A DNA stretch of 64,000 nucleotides from Paractinoplanes tereljensis. Lineage in GTDB: Bacteria; Actinomycetota; Actinomycetes; Mycobacteriales; Micromonosporaceae. Each line of letters opens with the position of its first letter. Position 1 is the first letter of the stretch. The stretch covers positions 62,001 to 126,000 of the forward strand of contig NZ_BOMY01000044.1 in assembly GCF_016862435.1 (NCBI RefSeq). Reading direction: 5' to 3'. A model generated the notes under the pieces. That model was not told the origin of the DNA and made no database searches. It worked only from the letters and a program-made list of their open reading frames with translations. The position numbers were made by a program, and so were the translations under genes. Of this stretch, positions 42,549-51,671 are shown one piece after another.

Positions 42549-43193
42549 GTGGCGCGTACTCATCTTGTCTGGGACTGGAACGGCACCCTCCTGGACGACC
42601 TCAGCCTGGTGGTTTCCTCGACGAACGAGGCGTTCGCGGCGGTCGGCGGGCGCAGCGTCGACGCCGACGAGCACCGGTCCCGGTTCCGCCGGCCGGTCGC
42701 CGAGTTCTACGCCGAGATTCTCGAGCGGGCGGTCGACGAGGAGGAGTTCGGGAAGCTCGACCGGATCTTCCACGACGCCTATCGACTGGGCCTGACCAGC
42801 ATGGCCCTGGCGGCCGACGCGACGAGCGCGATCCGCGCCTGGCCCGGCTCCCAGTCGCTGCTGTCCATGTGGTTCCACAACGAACTGGTGCCGGCCATCG
42901 AGACCTACGGGCTGGCCGGCCTCTTCACCCGGGTGGACGGGCTGCGCACCGAGGTCGGCGGTCACCTCAAGGCCGGTCATCTGGCCGCTCACCTGGACGA
43001 ACTCGGGATCGCCGGGGACCGGGTGGTGCTGATCGGCGACTCCCTGGACGACGCGGCGGCGGCCGACTCGGTGGGCGGTCAGGCGGTGCTCTACACCGGC
43101 GGCTTCACCCACCCTGATCGGCTTCGTGCGTCCGGCCGTCCGGTTGCCGACACCCTGCTCGAAGCGGTAGAGATAGCTCGGTCGCTGAAGTGA
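42549..43193 (+). CDS. HAD-superfamily phosphatase
   Basis: The product (214 residues) has the nucleophile motif HLVWDWNGTLLDDLSL, in which the usual second Asp of DxD is Asn, a substitution seen in one group of HAD proteins. It also has Lys in GGHLKAGHLAAHL, and the metal site in VVLIGDSLDDAAAADSVGGQ. Small-molecule phosphatase activity is likely, substrate unknown. GTG 42549 gives VARTHLVWDWNG; a TTG three codons upstream is possible. Confidence 0.88.
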   Translation: MARTHLVWDWNGTLLDDLSLVVSSTNEAFAAVGGRSVDADEHRSRFRRPVAEFYAEILERAVDEEEFGKLDRIFHDAYRLGLTSMALAADATSAIRAWPGSQSLLSMWFHNELVPAIETYGLAGLFTRVDGLRTEVGGHLKAGHLAAHLDELGIAGDRVVLIGDSLDDAAAADSVGGQAVLYTGGFTHPDRLRASGRPVADTLLEAVEIARSLK

Positions 43194-43267
43194 GGCGTAC
43201 TTTTGGGGGAGAGCTCCTCTAGCATGCCTAGTGGATCTTTGTCCACTCGTGGGCCCAAGATCGCGAT

Positions 43268-43296
43268 TTGTGCACGCCTTCACAAGCGCCTACTCT
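43268..43296 (+). promoter_or_regulatory. Rex operator overlapping the rex-hem promoter
   Basis: TTGTGCACGCCTTCACAA (43268-43285) matches the actinobacterial Rex operator TTGTGAA-N4-TTCACAA except for one base. Its left end supplies a -35-like TTGTGC (43268-43273), and TACTCT (43291-43296) 17 bases further is a good -10. Rex would therefore block RNA polymerase directly. In Streptomyces coelicolor Rex represses its own rex-hemACD operon when NADH/NAD+ is low, which this predicts here too. Confidence 0.85.
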
Positions 43297-43390
43297 GTGA
43301 CTTCGAAGAGCCCCGGTACCACAGGCTGTCGAGCCGGGCGTCCAGGGGGCTCGCACCTCAAGGTTCGACACCTCGTCGGCACGGAGTCAG

Positions 43391-44143
43391 ATGAGTCAGC
43401 AGCGTCACGGAAGCACGTCCGGCGGCAGCGACCGGGCCAACGCCGTCCCTGCCTTTCCGGATCTTCCGGAGGCGACGATCGCCCGCCTGCCCGAATACCT
43501 ACGCGCACTGCACAACCTCGGTGAGGGTGGCGCGGACACGATCTCCAGCGAGGGCCTCGCGGCCGCGGCCGGGGTCAACTCGGCCAAGCTCCGCAAGGAC
43601 CTGTCCCACCTCGGGTCGTACGGCACCCGCGGCGTCGGCTACGACGTCGCCCTGCTGATCGAGCAGATCGAGTACGTCCTCGGCCTCGACCAGCGCCGGG
43701 CGGTCTGCCTCGTCGGCGTCGGTAACCTCGGCCACGCGCTGGCCGGTTACGACGGCTTCGCCAGCCGCGGCTTCAAGATCGTCGCGCTGTTCGACGCCGA
43801 CCCGACCAAGGTCGGCGAGCGCATACACGGTCTGATCGTCCACCACATCGACGAGCTGCCGCAGGTCGCCACCGAGGAGACGATCGCCATCGGGGTCATC
43901 GCCACCCCGGCCGGCGCCGCCCAGGCGGTCGCCGACGAACTCGTCGGCGCCGGCGTCACCAGCATCCTCAACTTCGCGCCGTGCGTGCTGTCCGTTCCCG
44001 CCAACGTCGACGTGCGCAAGGTCGACCTGGCCATCGAATTGCAGATCCTCTCATTCCACGAACACCGCAAGGCGTCGCTCACCGCGTTGCCGGGCGGCCG
44101 TTCCGCCACGGGGGCGGGAAACCAGGAGGCGGTCGGGTCGTGA
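43391..44143 (+). CDS. rex: Redox-sensing repressor Rex
   Basis: Rex (250 residues) senses the NADH/NAD+ ratio and represses respiratory and haem genes. The N-terminal winged helix shows ATIARLPEYLRALHNLGEGG and AAAGVNSAKLRKDLSHLGSY, GTRGVGYDV; the Rossmann domain shows VCLVGVGNLGHALAGYDGFA. The C-terminal helix that domain-swaps in the dimer is ILSFHEHRKASL. It leads an operon with hemA, hemC, hemD and hemB. Confidence 0.97.
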   Translation: MSQQRHGSTSGGSDRANAVPAFPDLPEATIARLPEYLRALHNLGEGGADTISSEGLAAAAGVNSAKLRKDLSHLGSYGTRGVGYDVALLIEQIEYVLGLDQRRAVCLVGVGNLGHALAGYDGFASRGFKIVALFDADPTKVGERIHGLIVHHIDELPQVATEETIAIGVIATPAGAAQAVADELVGAGVTSILNFAPCVLSVPANVDVRKVDLAIELQILSFHEHRKASLTALPGGRSATGAGNQEAVGS

Positions 44144-45429
44144 ACCTACTGAGCGTCGGTGCGTCCTATCGCACCGCCGACATCGGCACGCTGGAACGGC
44201 TCACCATCGCCGACGGCGAGGTGCAGCAACTGCTGCACAAACTGGTCAGCCAGCCGTACGTCGGTGAGGCCGTCGTCCTGTCCACCTGCAACCGGGTGGA
44301 GATCTTCGCGGCGGTCACCGGTTTCCACGGCGGTCTCGGCGACGTCTGCAACGTGCTCTCCGAGGTGTCCGGCATCCCGGCCACCGACCTGGCCGGTCAC
44401 CTCTACGTGCACTACGACGAGGCGGCGGTGCTGCACTCGTTCCGGGTGTCGGCCGGGCTCGACTCGATGGTCGTCGGCGAGTCGCAGATCCTCGGGCAGC
44501 TCCGGGACGCGTACCACGCGGCCACCGAGGCGGACAGCGCCGGCCGGCTGCTGCACGAGTTGATGCAGCAGACGCTGCGGGTCGGCAAGCGGGCGCACTC
44601 CGAGACCGGCATCGACAAGGCCGGGCAGAGCGTGGTCACCGCCGCGCTCGAGGTGGCCTCGGCCCAGCTCGGTGACCTCGACGGCAAGTCCGCCCTGGTG
44701 ATCGGCGCGGGCGCGATGGGTGCCCTGTCGGTGGCCACCCTCACCCGGGCCGGCGTCGGCCCGGTGCGGATCACCAACCGCAGCGCCGAGCGCGCCGACC
44801 GGCTGGCCGAGGCGTACGGCGCGGTCGCCGTCCCCTTCGACGAGCTGGACGCGGCCCTTCGCGAGGCCGACCTGGTGATCTCCGCGACCGCGTCGAGCGA
44901 GCCGGTGCTCACCCGCTCGCGGCTCGAGCAGGCCGGCTCGCTGGTCGTGCTCGACCTGGCCGTGCCGCGCGACGTCGCCCGCGACGCGACCGACGTGGAC
45001 GGCGTCACGATCATCGACATCGACAGTGTGGCCGCGTCCCGGCAGGCGATGCCGGCCGCGGCCGACACCGCCGCCGTCGAACAGATCGTCACCGCCGAGG
45101 TCGAGCATTTCCTCGGCTGGCTGCGCGGCGCCGACATCGCGCCGACCGTCGCCGCTCTGCGCACCCGCGCCGAGGACGTGATGACCGCCGAACTGCGCAA
45201 ATTGTGGTCCCGACGGGCGGATTTCACCGAGGAGCAGCGAGCGGATGTTTCCCGTACGCTGCATCGAGTCGTCCAGCAGCTGCTGCACTCGCCTACCGTG
45301 CGGGTCCGCCAGCTCGCCGCCGAACCGGGCGGCGACCAATACGCGGCAATGCTTCGTGAGCTGTTCGACCTGGACGTTCCGCACGCCACTCAGGCCGACG
45401 CCGTTCCCGAGATCGGAGGTAACCGGTGA
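44140..45429 (+). CDS. hemA: Glutamyl-tRNA reductase HemA
   Basis: The enzyme (429 residues) reduces Glu-tRNA to glutamate-1-semialdehyde, the first committed step of tetrapyrrole synthesis. Catalytic Cys in VVLSTCNRVEIFAAV, substrate site SMVVGESQILGQLRDAY, and NADPH motif ALVIGAGAMGALSVATL are all present, with the C-terminal dimerisation helices. GTG 44140 overlaps the rex stop (GTGA) and has AGGAGG upstream. It is co-translated with rex and hemC. Confidence 0.97.
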   Translation: MNLLSVGASYRTADIGTLERLTIADGEVQQLLHKLVSQPYVGEAVVLSTCNRVEIFAAVTGFHGGLGDVCNVLSEVSGIPATDLAGHLYVHYDEAAVLHSFRVSAGLDSMVVGESQILGQLRDAYHAATEADSAGRLLHELMQQTLRVGKRAHSETGIDKAGQSVVTAALEVASAQLGDLDGKSALVIGAGAMGALSVATLTRAGVGPVRITNRSAERADRLAEAYGAVAVPFDELDAALREADLVISATASSEPVLTRSRLEQAGSLVVLDLAVPRDVARDATDVDGVTIIDIDSVAASRQAMPAAADTAAVEQIVTAEVEHFLGWLRGADIAPTVAALRTRAEDVMTAELRKLWSRRADFTEEQRADVSRTLHRVVQQLLHSPTVRVRQLAAEPGGDQYAAMLRELFDLDVPHATQADAVPEIGGNR

Positions 45430-46355
45430 GCACCCCCTTGCGGCTCGGCACCCGTGGCAGCGCGCTCGCGCTGGCGCAGTCGCAGCAGACCGCCGACGCG
45501 CTGACCGCGGCGACCGGCCGACCGGTCGAGCTCGTCCGGATAGTCACCCCCGGCGACCGTTCCTCCGCGCCGGTGGCCCAGCTCGGCGTGGGTGTGTTCG
45601 TCTCCGCGCTGCGTGACGCGCTGCTCGCCAACGAGATCGACTTCGCCGTCCACTCGTACAAGGACCTGCCCACCGCGCCGCACCCGAGCCTGCTCATCGC
45701 GGCCGTGCCCCCACGGCAGGACCCCCGCGACGTGCTCATCTCCCGCAGCGACCTAACGCTCGCCGAGCTTCCGCCCGGGTCGGTCATCGGCACCGGGGCG
45801 GTGCGCCGAATCGCGCAACTGCACGCTTTGGGCCTAGAGTTGCAGGTCACGCCGATTCGCGGGAACATCGACACCCGGATCGCCCGGGTCCTCGGGCCCG
45901 AGGCCGATCTGGACGCCGTGGTCCTTGCCCGGGCCGGGGTGGCTCGTCTCGGCCGCACCGCCGAGATCACCGAAACGCTGGACCCGATGCTCATGCTGCC
46001 CGCCCCTGCCCAGGGCGCGCTGGCGGTGGAGTGCCGATCCGGCGATGCAGACCTGGTCGAGCTGCTGGCCGCACTCGACCATGCGCCGTCCCGCTCCGCT
46101 GTCGTGGCGGAACGGGCGTTGCTTGCCACGCTCGAGGCCGGGTGCTCCGCCCCGGTCGCGGCACACGCCGAGCTCGCCGAGGGCGAGGAAGGCGACGAGA
46201 TCTACCTGCGCGGTGCGGTGATCAGCCCGGATGGATCCCGAGCCATCCGCTTGTCGCGCACCGGAACGCCCGCCGACGCGGCGGAGATCGGCAAGGCACT
46301 CGCCGCCGATCTCCTCGAGAACGGCGCCGACACCCTATTGGGGAGCACAGAATGA
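45426..46355 (+). CDS. hemC: Porphobilinogen deaminase HemC
   Basis: The enzyme (309 residues) joins four porphobilinogens into hydroxymethylbilane. Motifs: RLGTRGSALALAQSQQTADA at the start, FAVHSYKDLPTA (catalytic Asp region), GAVRRIAQLHAL, GNIDTRIARVL and the dipyrromethane cofactor Cys in LEAGCSAPVAAHAEL. The order, length and GTGA overlap with hemA and ATGA overlap with hemD are typical of actinobacterial hem operons. Confidence 0.97.
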   Translation: MSTPLRLGTRGSALALAQSQQTADALTAATGRPVELVRIVTPGDRSSAPVAQLGVGVFVSALRDALLANEIDFAVHSYKDLPTAPHPSLLIAAVPPRQDPRDVLISRSDLTLAELPPGSVIGTGAVRRIAQLHALGLELQVTPIRGNIDTRIARVLGPEADLDAVVLARAGVARLGRTAEITETLDPMLMLPAPAQGALAVECRSGDADLVELLAALDHAPSRSAVVAERALLATLEAGCSAPVAAHAELAEGEEGDEIYLRGAVISPDGSRAIRLSRTGTPADAAEIGKALAADLLENGADTLLGSTE

Positions 46356-47938
46356 CCACCCGCACCGCCCGCAAGCCAGCAGGACGCATTGCGTTCGTCG
46401 GGGCCGGCCCCGGCGACCCGGAGCTGCTGACCCGCCGAGCGCACGCTGCGCTCACCGATGCCGACCAGGTGGTCTACGACCGTGGCGTGCCCGACTCGCT
46501 GCTCGCGGCGATCAAGTCGGAGGCCAAGGAGGACGCCCAGTTCAGCCCGGCTGAAGGCGCCCCCGGCGACGTCGCCAAGGTGCTGCTGTCCGCGGCCAAG
46601 TCCGGTCTGTCCGCCGTGCACCTGGTGGCCGGCGACCCGTTCGGTCACGAGTCGGTCGTCCGGGAGGTGCAGGCGGTCGCTCGCACCGCCGTGCACTTCG
46701 AGGTCGTGCCCGGCATCGGCCAGGCCGAGGGTGTCGCCACCTACGCCGGTGTTCCGCTGCCGGCCGTGCGCACCGTCGCCGACGTCGGCGACGTGACCGC
46801 CCTCGACTTCGACGCGCTCGCCGCGTCGGCCCGCAAGGGTTCGTTCGCCGTGTCGGTCGACGCCGGTGACCTGGCCGCCGTCCGCGACGGGCTGCTCGCG
46901 GCCGGTGTCGAGCCCGGCACCCCGGTCGCGGTGACCGGCGACGGCACCGGCGAGACGCAGTACACCACCACGTCCACGGTCGACAGTTTCGTGGCGGCGG
47001 CACTCGGCTTCACCGGCCGCGTGGTGCTGTCGGTCGGCACCGACGTGGCCGAGCGCGACAGTCTGAGCTGGTGGGAGAACCGCCCGCTGTACGGCTGGAA
47101 GGTCCTGGTCCCGCGCACCAAGGAGCAGGCCGGCGCGATGAGCGCACGCCTGCGGGCGTACGGCGCGATCCCGTGCGAGGTGCCGACCATCGCGGTCGAG
47201 CCGCCGCGCACCCCCGCTCAGATGGAGCGCGCGGTCAAGGGCCTGGTCGACGGCCGGTACGCCTGGGTCGTCTTCACCTCGGTGAACGCGGTCCGCGCGG
47301 TCTGGGAGAAGTTCGACGAGCACGGTCTGGACGCCCGTCACTTCGGTGGCGTCAAGATCGCCTGCATCGGCGAGGCCACCGCCGAGGCGGTCCGGTCCTT
47401 CGGCATCCAGCCCGAGCTGATCCCGGCCGGTGACCAGTCCAGCGAGGGCCTGCTGGCCGAGTTCTCGCCGCACGACGAGATCCTCGACCCGGTCGGCCGG
47501 GTGCTGCTGCCCCGCGCCGACATCGCCACCGAGACGCTCGCGGCCGGGCTCATCGAGCGCGGCTGGGAGGTCGACGACGTGACGGCGTACCGCACGGTGC
47601 GGGCCGCCCCGCCGCCGGCCGAGATCCGCGACGCCATCAAGTCGGGTGGCTTCGACGCGGTGCTCTTCACCTCGTCCTCGACCGTCCGCAACCTGGTCGG
47701 CATCGCCGGCAAGCCGCACGCCCGCACGGTCGTCGCGGTGATCGGACCGAAGACCGCCGAGACGGCGACCGAGTTCGGCCTGCGGGTCGACGTCCAGCCC
47801 CAGCACGCTTCCGTGCCGGACCTGGTCGAGGCGCTCGCGTCGTACGCGATCGAGCTGCGCGAGAAGCTGGCCGCGATGCCGGCCAAGCAGCGCCGCGGCT
47901 CCAAGGTCCAGGGACCTACTGCCCTTCGCTTCCGGTAA
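46352..47938 (+). CDS. hemD: Uroporphyrinogen-III synthase fused to a methyltransferase-like domain
   Basis: The product (528 residues) is a fusion. Residues 1 to about 245 form a CobA-like (SUMT) domain starting AFVGAGPGDPELLTRRAHAA with VYDRG, but the usual RLKGGDPFVFGRG box is reduced to HLVAGDPFGHESVVRE. The C-terminal half is a HemD uroporphyrinogen-III synthase (WKVLVPRTKEQAGAMSARLR, VFTSVNAVRAVWEKF, VLLPRADIATETLAAGL, AVLFTSSSTVRNLV). The synthase is probably functional; the methyltransferase may be reduced or inactive. This fusion is common in actinobacteria. Confidence 0.93.
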   Translation: MTTRTARKPAGRIAFVGAGPGDPELLTRRAHAALTDADQVVYDRGVPDSLLAAIKSEAKEDAQFSPAEGAPGDVAKVLLSAAKSGLSAVHLVAGDPFGHESVVREVQAVARTAVHFEVVPGIGQAEGVATYAGVPLPAVRTVADVGDVTALDFDALAASARKGSFAVSVDAGDLAAVRDGLLAAGVEPGTPVAVTGDGTGETQYTTTSTVDSFVAAALGFTGRVVLSVGTDVAERDSLSWWENRPLYGWKVLVPRTKEQAGAMSARLRAYGAIPCEVPTIAVEPPRTPAQMERAVKGLVDGRYAWVVFTSVNAVRAVWEKFDEHGLDARHFGGVKIACIGEATAEAVRSFGIQPELIPAGDQSSEGLLAEFSPHDEILDPVGRVLLPRADIATETLAAGLIERGWEVDDVTAYRTVRAAPPPAEIRDAIKSGGFDAVLFTSSSTVRNLVGIAGKPHARTVVAVIGPKTAETATEFGLRVDVQPQHASVPDLVEALASYAIELREKLAAMPAKQRRGSKVQGPTALRFR

Positions 47939-47958
47939 CTCGCTTTTAAGGAGCGCCG

Positions 47959-48945
47959 ATGTCGTCGTTTCCGGACATCCGCCCGCGTCGCCTGCGGCGC
48001 ACCCCGGCCCTCCGCCGCCTGGTGGAGGAGACCCGGATCGCTCCGTCCGAGCTGGTGCTGCCCCTCTTCGTGAAAGAGGGGCTCACCGAGCCTCGGGCGA
48101 TCAGCTCGATGCCCGGCATCGTCCAGCACAGCCGCGAGTCGCTGCGCAAGGCCGCGCACGAGGCGGTCAGCGCGGGCGTCGGCGGCCTGATGCTGTACGG
48201 CGTGCCCACCGACGACCACAAGGACGAGACCGGTTCGGCCGGTCTCGACCCGGACGGCATTCTCAACGTGGGCATCCGGGACCTGGTGGCCGAGGTGGGC
48301 GACGCCACGGTCATCATGAGCGACCTGTGCCTGGACGAGTTCACCTCGCACGGCCACTGCGGCGTGCTGGCGCCGGACGGCTCGGTGGACAACGACGCGA
48401 CGCTGGCCATCTACGCCGATCTGGGGGTGGCGCAGGCCGCCGCCGGGGCGCACATGGTCGGCACGTCGGGAATGATGGACGGCCAGGTCGGCGTCGTTCG
48501 CCGCGGCCTGGACAAGGCGGGTTACCAGGACACGTCGATCCTGGCCTACTCGGCGAAGTACGCGGGCGCGTTCTACGGCCCGTTCCGCGAGGCGGTCCAG
48601 TCCAGCCTGCAGGGCGACCGCCGCCAGTACCAACAGGACCCGCCCAACCTGCGCGAAGCCCTGGTCGAGGTCGACCTGGACGTGGCCGAGGGCGCGGACA
48701 TCGTGATGGTGAAGCCGGCGCTGCCCTACCTGGACGTGATCGCCGCCGTCCGCGACCGGGTCAACGTTCCGGTAGCCGCTTATCAGGTCTCCGGCGAGTA
48801 CGCGATGGTCGAGGCGGCCGCCGCCAACGGCTGGATCGACCGCGACCGAGCCATCTTCGAGTCGCTGACCTCGATCAAGCGAGCCGGCGCCCAGATCATC
48901 CTCACCTACTGGGCCACCGAGGTAGCCCAGAAGCTGCGCTTCTAG
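47959..48945 (+). CDS. hemB: Delta-aminolevulinic acid dehydratase HemB
   Basis: The enzyme (328 residues) condenses two 5-aminolevulinates to porphobilinogen. The Schiff-base lysines lie in LAYSAKYAGAFYGPFREAV and DIVMVKPALPYLDVI. The metal loop reads MSDLCLDEFTSHGHCGVL, in which the three ligand positions are Cys, Asp and Cys, between the all-Cys zinc type and the Asp/Mg type. An AAGGAG precedes the ATG by 6 bases. It is the last gene of the rex-hem operon and ends one base from the convergent acetyltransferase gene. Confidence 0.96.
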   Translation: MSSFPDIRPRRLRRTPALRRLVEETRIAPSELVLPLFVKEGLTEPRAISSMPGIVQHSRESLRKAAHEAVSAGVGGLMLYGVPTDDHKDETGSAGLDPDGILNVGIRDLVAEVGDATVIMSDLCLDEFTSHGHCGVLAPDGSVDNDATLAIYADLGVAQAAAGAHMVGTSGMMDGQVGVVRRGLDKAGYQDTSILAYSAKYAGAFYGPFREAVQSSLQGDRRQYQQDPPNLREALVEVDLDVAEGADIVMVKPALPYLDVIAAVRDRVNVPVAAYQVSGEYAMVEAAAANGWIDRDRAIFESLTSIKRAGAQIILTYWATEVAQKLRF

Positions 48946-48946
48946 G

Positions 48947-49966
48947 TCACTGCACCGGCTCTAGGCTCTGCACCAGCTGGGCCACGTCGACGCCGTACTC
49001 GTACCAGTCTCGGTCGGCCTGGTAGCCCAGTTCGGCGTTGACCTTGAGCATGGACTCGTTGTTGTGCGCGTTCCAGGTCTGCACCTCGCGCAGATCTGGT
49101 TCGGCCGACTGGAGCTCGAACAGCATGCGGGCCTTGATCGCCCGGTCGATGCCGTAGCCGCGGTGCGCCCGCACGACGATCGTGTCGTACTGATCGGCGC
49201 GTTCCGGGTGCTGGGCCGGCACCACCACCTCGGTCAGGCCGGCCACCACCCCGCTCGACTCGTGGATGGCCAACACGATGTACGGCTTCAGGCCGCGCTT
49301 GTGCAGTGTCTCCAGCGAGTCACGCAGCCGCTGCGGGTCGGACGAACGCGGCGCGAGGTCGAGATCTTCATCGTCGTCCTGCGCCTCCAGCTTCGCCTGC
49401 GCGTATGCCTCGAGGAGCGCCTCGGGCGGACCGCCCGGGTGGTATTCCACCCGGTAGCCGGTGGCGATGCCGTCGGCCATCTCGTGCAGCGACGGCCAGT
49501 CGACCGAGGTCAGGTTGAGGACGCTGCGAGTCTCGACATATTCCCGCTCGAAGCCCAGGGACTCGTAGAACGCGATGGCCGGGGTGCCGCCGATCGCCTC
49601 GACGCCGATCGACGAGAAGCCCTCCAGGTAGGCGCGGCGAGCGGCCATGGCGACCAGCTCCCGGCCCAGGCCACGGCGGCGCAGCGACGGCTTGACCATC
49701 ACCTCGAGCACGCCGATGTCGCCGAGCAGCAGGATGCTGACATGCCCGAAGATCTCGCTCTCCCCCTCGGGGAGGCGATCGTCCTCGGCGACCCAGCTGA
49801 TCCGGCGCTCGCCGGGCATGGTCTCGGCCAGGTAATCAGCGACCTGGACGTCCTGCCATGGTGGATCGTCGGGGAGATCTGTGGACAGCACCGTGTTAAC
49901 CGTCTCCACGAGCGATCGGATCTCCCCCGCCGACGCTGACCGGGGATCCCATTCACGCACCCTCAC
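48947..49966 (-). CDS. Tandem GNAT-domain acetyltransferase
   Basis: The product (339 residues) holds two GNAT folds. The first (to about 155) has the CoA motif PSLRRRGLGRELVAMAARRA and ends YESLGFEREYVETRSVLNL; the second (about 185-330) has VRAHRGYGIDRAIKARMLFE and NAHNNESMLKVNAELGYQAD. Double-GNAT proteins include mycothiol synthase, but this is probably a separate member because the mshD-specific pattern is not evident. Substrate unknown. The other strand's hemB ends one base away. Confidence 0.82.
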   Translation of the reverse strand: MRVREWDPRSASAGEIRSLVETVNTVLSTDLPDDPPWQDVQVADYLAETMPGERRISWVAEDDRLPEGESEIFGHVSILLLGDIGVLEVMVKPSLRRRGLGRELVAMAARRAYLEGFSSIGVEAIGGTPAIAFYESLGFEREYVETRSVLNLTSVDWPSLHEMADGIATGYRVEYHPGGPPEALLEAYAQAKLEAQDDDEDLDLAPRSSDPQRLRDSLETLHKRGLKPYIVLAIHESSGVVAGLTEVVVPAQHPERADQYDTIVVRAHRGYGIDRAIKARMLFELQSAEPDLREVQTWNAHNNESMLKVNAELGYQADRDWYEYGVDVAQLVQSLEPVQ

Positions 49967-50041
49967 CCGTACAGCTTGCCGTTAACCGGACCAACAGGGA
50001 AGTGCTGGGAACGGAAATGTGCGGGGGTCGTCACTGTGCGT

Positions 50042-51331
50042 TTATGTGCGGCTGCGTTGTCCGTAGTCATTGGCCGCCTCGAAAACCTTCTGGGCGTACG
50101 GCTGAACAGCGTTGTACGAGAGAATCGCGTCCCACCACTGCTCCGCCTTGGACAGGTCGCGCCCGCCCTGGCACAGGTAGGTCGCCGCGGTCAGTGACGC
50201 ATCGTCGATGTCGTTGGGGTCGGCGATCCCGTTGTTGTCGGCGTCCACCTTGTATTGGTTCCAGGTGGTCGGGATGAACTGCAGCGGCCCGACCGCCCGG
50301 TCGTAGGTGGTGTCCCCGTCGAGCGTGCCCTGGTCGGAGTCGGCGATCAGCTGCCGCCCACCCTTGCCGTCCAGCGGCAGCCCATAGATCGGCGGCGACA
50401 CCGACCCGTCCACTCCTAGGACAGCTCCGTTGGCGCTGCCGTGCGCCGACTCGACGCTGGCGATCGCGGCGATCGTGGTCCAGCTCAGGTGGCAGGCCGG
50501 CATGGAGCGGGTGAGCACCAGCTCGGCGTAGCCGTAGGCCTGCACCGCCACCACCGGAATGCCGACCTTGGTGCCGATCTGCTGCGCCCAGCCGGCCAAC
50601 GCGTCGGCCGGGCGGGCGCCGTTCTGCACCGGCTGGACCGGGTCGGTGGTGGCCGGCGGCAGATTGCCCGCCCCTGCCGGGGCCGAACCGGTCGGCAGGC
50701 CGGCCGGATAACTCGCGGCCGCCCCCGAGCCAGTCGCATCCAACGGAAATCCGGGCGTCACGCTGGGCGAGGGTGCGGCTTGCAAAGCTTGCGGTACGAG
50801 GTAAGCACCGGCCGTCCCGGCCGCACCGAGCAGCAGGAGCGCGATGATCCCCGGCAGCACCAGCCGCCCGCTGGGTCGCTTGGCCCAGTCCGACGTGCTG
50901 CGCCCCGCCTTACGCGCAACGAGCACCGGATTGGCGCGCCGAAGCCCTCGCGCCTGCACCGGCACCACCGGCGCAGCGGCGGTCGGCTTGGTTTCGCCCT
51001 CGGGGGCGGCGTTGCTCTCCGGCTTGGCCGGGGCTGCCTCGACTGCGGGCTTCTCGCCGACCTCGGCTGGGGGCGCGCTCTCCGTCTTACTCGCGGGAAG
51101 AGGGTCGGCCTTGCTCGCGGGAAGAGGGTCGGCCTTGCTCGCGGGAGGCGGGCCGGTCGGGCTCTCCGGAGCGGCGACCTCGCTTGGCGCGGGCTTCTCG
51201 GCGGCTTCGGTGGTCGATTTATCCACAATCGGTTCCGGGGCCGCGCCGGAGCTGCCGAGTGGTCCGCCCTGGTGCGGCGCGGCCGCACGCAGCTCAGGTT
51301 GCTCCACCGGTTTCTTCCGCCCGTTCGCCAC
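50042..51331 (-). CDS. Membrane-anchored lytic transglycosylase-like protein
   Basis: The product (429 residues) has a cytoplasmic Pro/Ala/Lys/Glu-rich tail (1 to about 150) containing repeats such as ADPLPASKADPLPASK, one membrane helix (about 157-180, LVLPGIIALLLLGAAGTAGA) and a periplasmic catalytic domain. The domain has the likely catalytic Glu in AAIASVESAHGSANG and GPLQFIPTTWNQY, typical of MltB-type murein transglycosylases. It may cut peptidoglycan during growth or spore release. Loss of a secreted signal is replaced by a single anchor. Confidence 0.88.
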   Translation of the reverse strand: MANGRKKPVEQPELRAAAPHQGGPLGSSGAAPEPIVDKSTTEAAEKPAPSEVAAPESPTGPPPASKADPLPASKADPLPASKTESAPPAEVGEKPAVEAAPAKPESNAAPEGETKPTAAAPVVPVQARGLRRANPVLVARKAGRSTSDWAKRPSGRLVLPGIIALLLLGAAGTAGAYLVPQALQAAPSPSVTPGFPLDATGSGAAASYPAGLPTGSAPAGAGNLPPATTDPVQPVQNGARPADALAGWAQQIGTKVGIPVVAVQAYGYAELVLTRSMPACHLSWTTIAAIASVESAHGSANGAVLGVDGSVSPPIYGLPLDGKGGRQLIADSDQGTLDGDTTYDRAVGPLQFIPTTWNQYKVDADNNGIADPNDIDDASLTAATYLCQGGRDLSKAEQWWDAILSYNAVQPYAQKVFEAANDYGQRSRT

Positions 51332-51452
51332 GGCCCGACCCTACCTGCCGACGGCTCGCCGCAAGAGGCCGCGTAGAGGAGGCCGAATCACATTCTGGAG
51401 GGTCGGACCGGCTGGGTGCCGTTCTGTCATACAAGAGGCCTACGCTTTGCCA

Positions 51453-51671
51453 ATGCCGCGTTACGAGTTCCGGTGCCGCTCCTGCGGCGACACCTTCGAG
51501 GTCAGCCGCCCGATGCGGGAGGCCGCCGCGCCCACCGTCTGCCCCCAGGGTCACGACGACACGGTGAAGCTGCTCTCCGCCGTCGCGGTCACCGGCCGCG
51601 GCGGCTCGTCCCCGGCCCCGTCCGCCGGCCCCAGCGGCGGCGGGTGTTGCGGCGGCGGCTGCGGCTGCTGA
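51453..51671 (+). CDS. FmdB-like zinc ribbon protein
   Basis: The product (72 residues) starts MPRYEFRCRSCGDTFEVSRP with the first CxxC and continues VCPQGHDDTVKLLS, where the second knuckle is Cys and His rather than CxxC. The tail is Gly/Cys/Ser-rich (GGGCCGGGCGC). Such proteins are conserved small zinc ribbons of uncertain regulatory role. A terminator follows. Confidence 0.85.
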   Translation: MPRYEFRCRSCGDTFEVSRPMREAAAPTVCPQGHDDTVKLLSAVAVTGRGGSSPAPSAGPSGGGCCGGGCGC

